NCBI GenBank assembly: GCA_016302225.1
Contig: JAEDOB010000023.1
Location: 1-14,069, forward strand
Direction of reading: 5' to 3'
Source: Oscillospiraceae bacterium
Lineage (GTDB): Bacteria; Bacillota; Clostridia; Oscillospirales; Ruminococcaceae
Length of the DNA stretch: 14,069 nt
This document shows positions 13,252-14,069 of this stretch, piece by piece. Each line of letters opens with the position of its first letter. Position 1 is the stretch's first letter. The position numbers were made by a program, and so were the translations under genes. The notes beneath the pieces are model-generated. The model worked only from the letters and a program-made list of their open reading frames with translations. It ran no database searches and was not told where the DNA came from.

Positions 13252-14069
13252 ATGAAAAGAACTAAGCTTTTAGTACTTGCCTGTGCAATTCTCCTCTGCG
13301 GCTGTTCGTCAAATAATGTAAATACTGCGGATAATACGCAAACCCCTTCCGCCGAACTGCCGACCACTATCGAAACGGCAGCTGTCACCGATACCGAAGC
13401 TGTGCCCACCGAATCTCAAACAACGGCAGCAGCGGAAATATCCGAAACAACTGCCGAAACGCCCGCTTCTTCGGAAATATCGGAAACGACCTCCCAAACC
13501 GCCGAAGAAACCTCTGCGGAAACGTCCTCCGAAACCGTTGCCGAAGCAAATTCGGGCTTTGACACGGAGAACGCCTTAAAAATGTTTCTGGAAGAAATGA
13601 CAGGCGGATATGAGTTCCACGAAGCTCAAACGAAGCTTTTCGGAGATTTCGACAAGGACGGCAAAAACGAGCTTATTGCATACATAGAAGCCCCCGACAC
13701 TATGACGGGCTATAACCTGTGGTTTGCAAGCGAGGGCTATATTGAAATAATCGCACCGAATGCGGAAAATCCCGTCCCTATGGAGGAAATAGAGCCCGAG
13801 ATAGTCTATTCGGGAGATAATACCTTCATCAAGCTGGAATACTGCTATGATTCCAACTCTGTTTCCGATTACTTCCGCATTGTAAACAGTCAGGTCGCTC
13901 CCTGTACCGTTGAGGGCTACGCAAGACAGGAGCTTCGTCCCGACGGAGATACGGGAGATTTCACCGCCGCACATAGCACATATGACCTTTGCTCAGACGG
14001 CACGGGACACACATGGAAAACCTACTGGCTCTACTTCTCCCCCGAGGACAACACCTTCTATCCCTATGT
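13252..14069 (+). CDS. Predicted lipoprotein with Thr/Ser/Glu-rich linker, 3' end cut by window edge
   Basis: I do not recognise the family. The first 272 residues are visible. MKRTKLLVLACAILLCGCSS is a lipoprotein signal peptide, with two or three basic residues, a hydrophobic core and a lipobox LCGC with lipid-bearing C18. Residues about 19-98 are low-complexity Thr, Ser, Glu and Ala with a repeated EISETT word, a likely extended or glycosylated linker from the membrane. From about 100 a folded domain starts (ENALKMFLEEMTGGYEF), including DFDKDGKNELIAYI near 131-144. This matches an EF-hand-like calcium loop (D-x-D-x-D-G-x-x-E) of the kind common in Ruminococcus extracellular proteins. The start is ATG 13252, with GAAGGTG about 8 bases upstream. 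An in-frame ATG two codons earlier is too close to that site. The function is unknown; it is probably a surface protein. Confidence 0.8.
   Translation, partial: MKRTKLLVLACAILLCGCSSNNVNTADNTQTPSAELPTTIETAAVTDTEAVPTESQTTAAAEISETTAETPASSEISETTSQTAEETSAETSSETVAEANSGFDTENALKMFLEEMTGGYEFHEAQTKLFGDFDKDGKNELIAYIEAPDTMTGYNLWFASEGYIEIIAPNAENPVPMEEIEPEIVYSGDNTFIKLEYCYDSNSVSDYFRIVNSQVAPCTVEGYARQELRPDGDTGDFTAAHSTYDLCSDGTGHTWKTYWLYFSPEDNTFYPY

Overview
The window reads as the chromosome of an anaerobic, gut-type Firmicute, most likely Ruminococcus or a near relative in Oscillospiraceae. This is inferred from gene content, not tested. The supports are a FabK-type enoyl reductase, a Streptococcus/Clostridium-like fab-acc gene order, a fused AccD-AccA protein, carboxyspermidine-route polyamine genes, frequent TTG/GTG starts and a Thr/Ser/Glu-rich lipoprotein with an EF-hand-like loop. 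No mobile-element genes, CRISPR array, rRNA or tRNA were seen.

Left end (1-2220, minus strand): a two-gene polyamine unit. A carboxy(nor)spermidine dehydrogenase (1021-2220) is followed by carboxynorspermidine decarboxylase nspC, cut by the window edge. Together they convert a diamine plus aspartate semialdehyde to spermidine or norspermidine. A well-formed minus-strand promoter (2286-2314) drives the pair. An AraC-type regulator with a GyrI-like effector domain (2455-3417) diverges from it and has its own promoter and terminator.

Centre (3518-11878, minus strand): an almost complete type II fatty-acid synthesis operon, in transcription order fabH, fabK, fabG, fabF, accB, fabZ, accC, accDA (fused), then acpP. 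Gaps are 12-50 bp up to accDA. acpP follows after 101 bp with its own near-consensus promoter and an intrinsic terminator. This covers malonyl-CoA supply (acetyl-CoA carboxylase), initiation (FabH) and the elongation cycle (FabF, FabG, FabZ, FabK) on acyl carrier protein.

Right end: fabD, the malonyl transferase that loads ACP, is transcribed divergently (12221-13144, plus strand). The 342-bp fabH-fabD intergenic region holds two good promoters that face each other, with a 36-bp interrupted dyad at both predicted start sites. After fabD comes a near-perfect 35-bp palindrome and then a truncated lipoprotein gene (13252 to the edge).

The genes are mostly housekeeping. The less ordinary features are intergenic: a small family of related palindromes (core TTTCCCCGCC / GGCGGGGAAA), the face-to-face promoter arrangement, and a 12-mer shared by the acpP and fabD upstream regions. 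I found no clear evidence of a wholly new multi-gene system.
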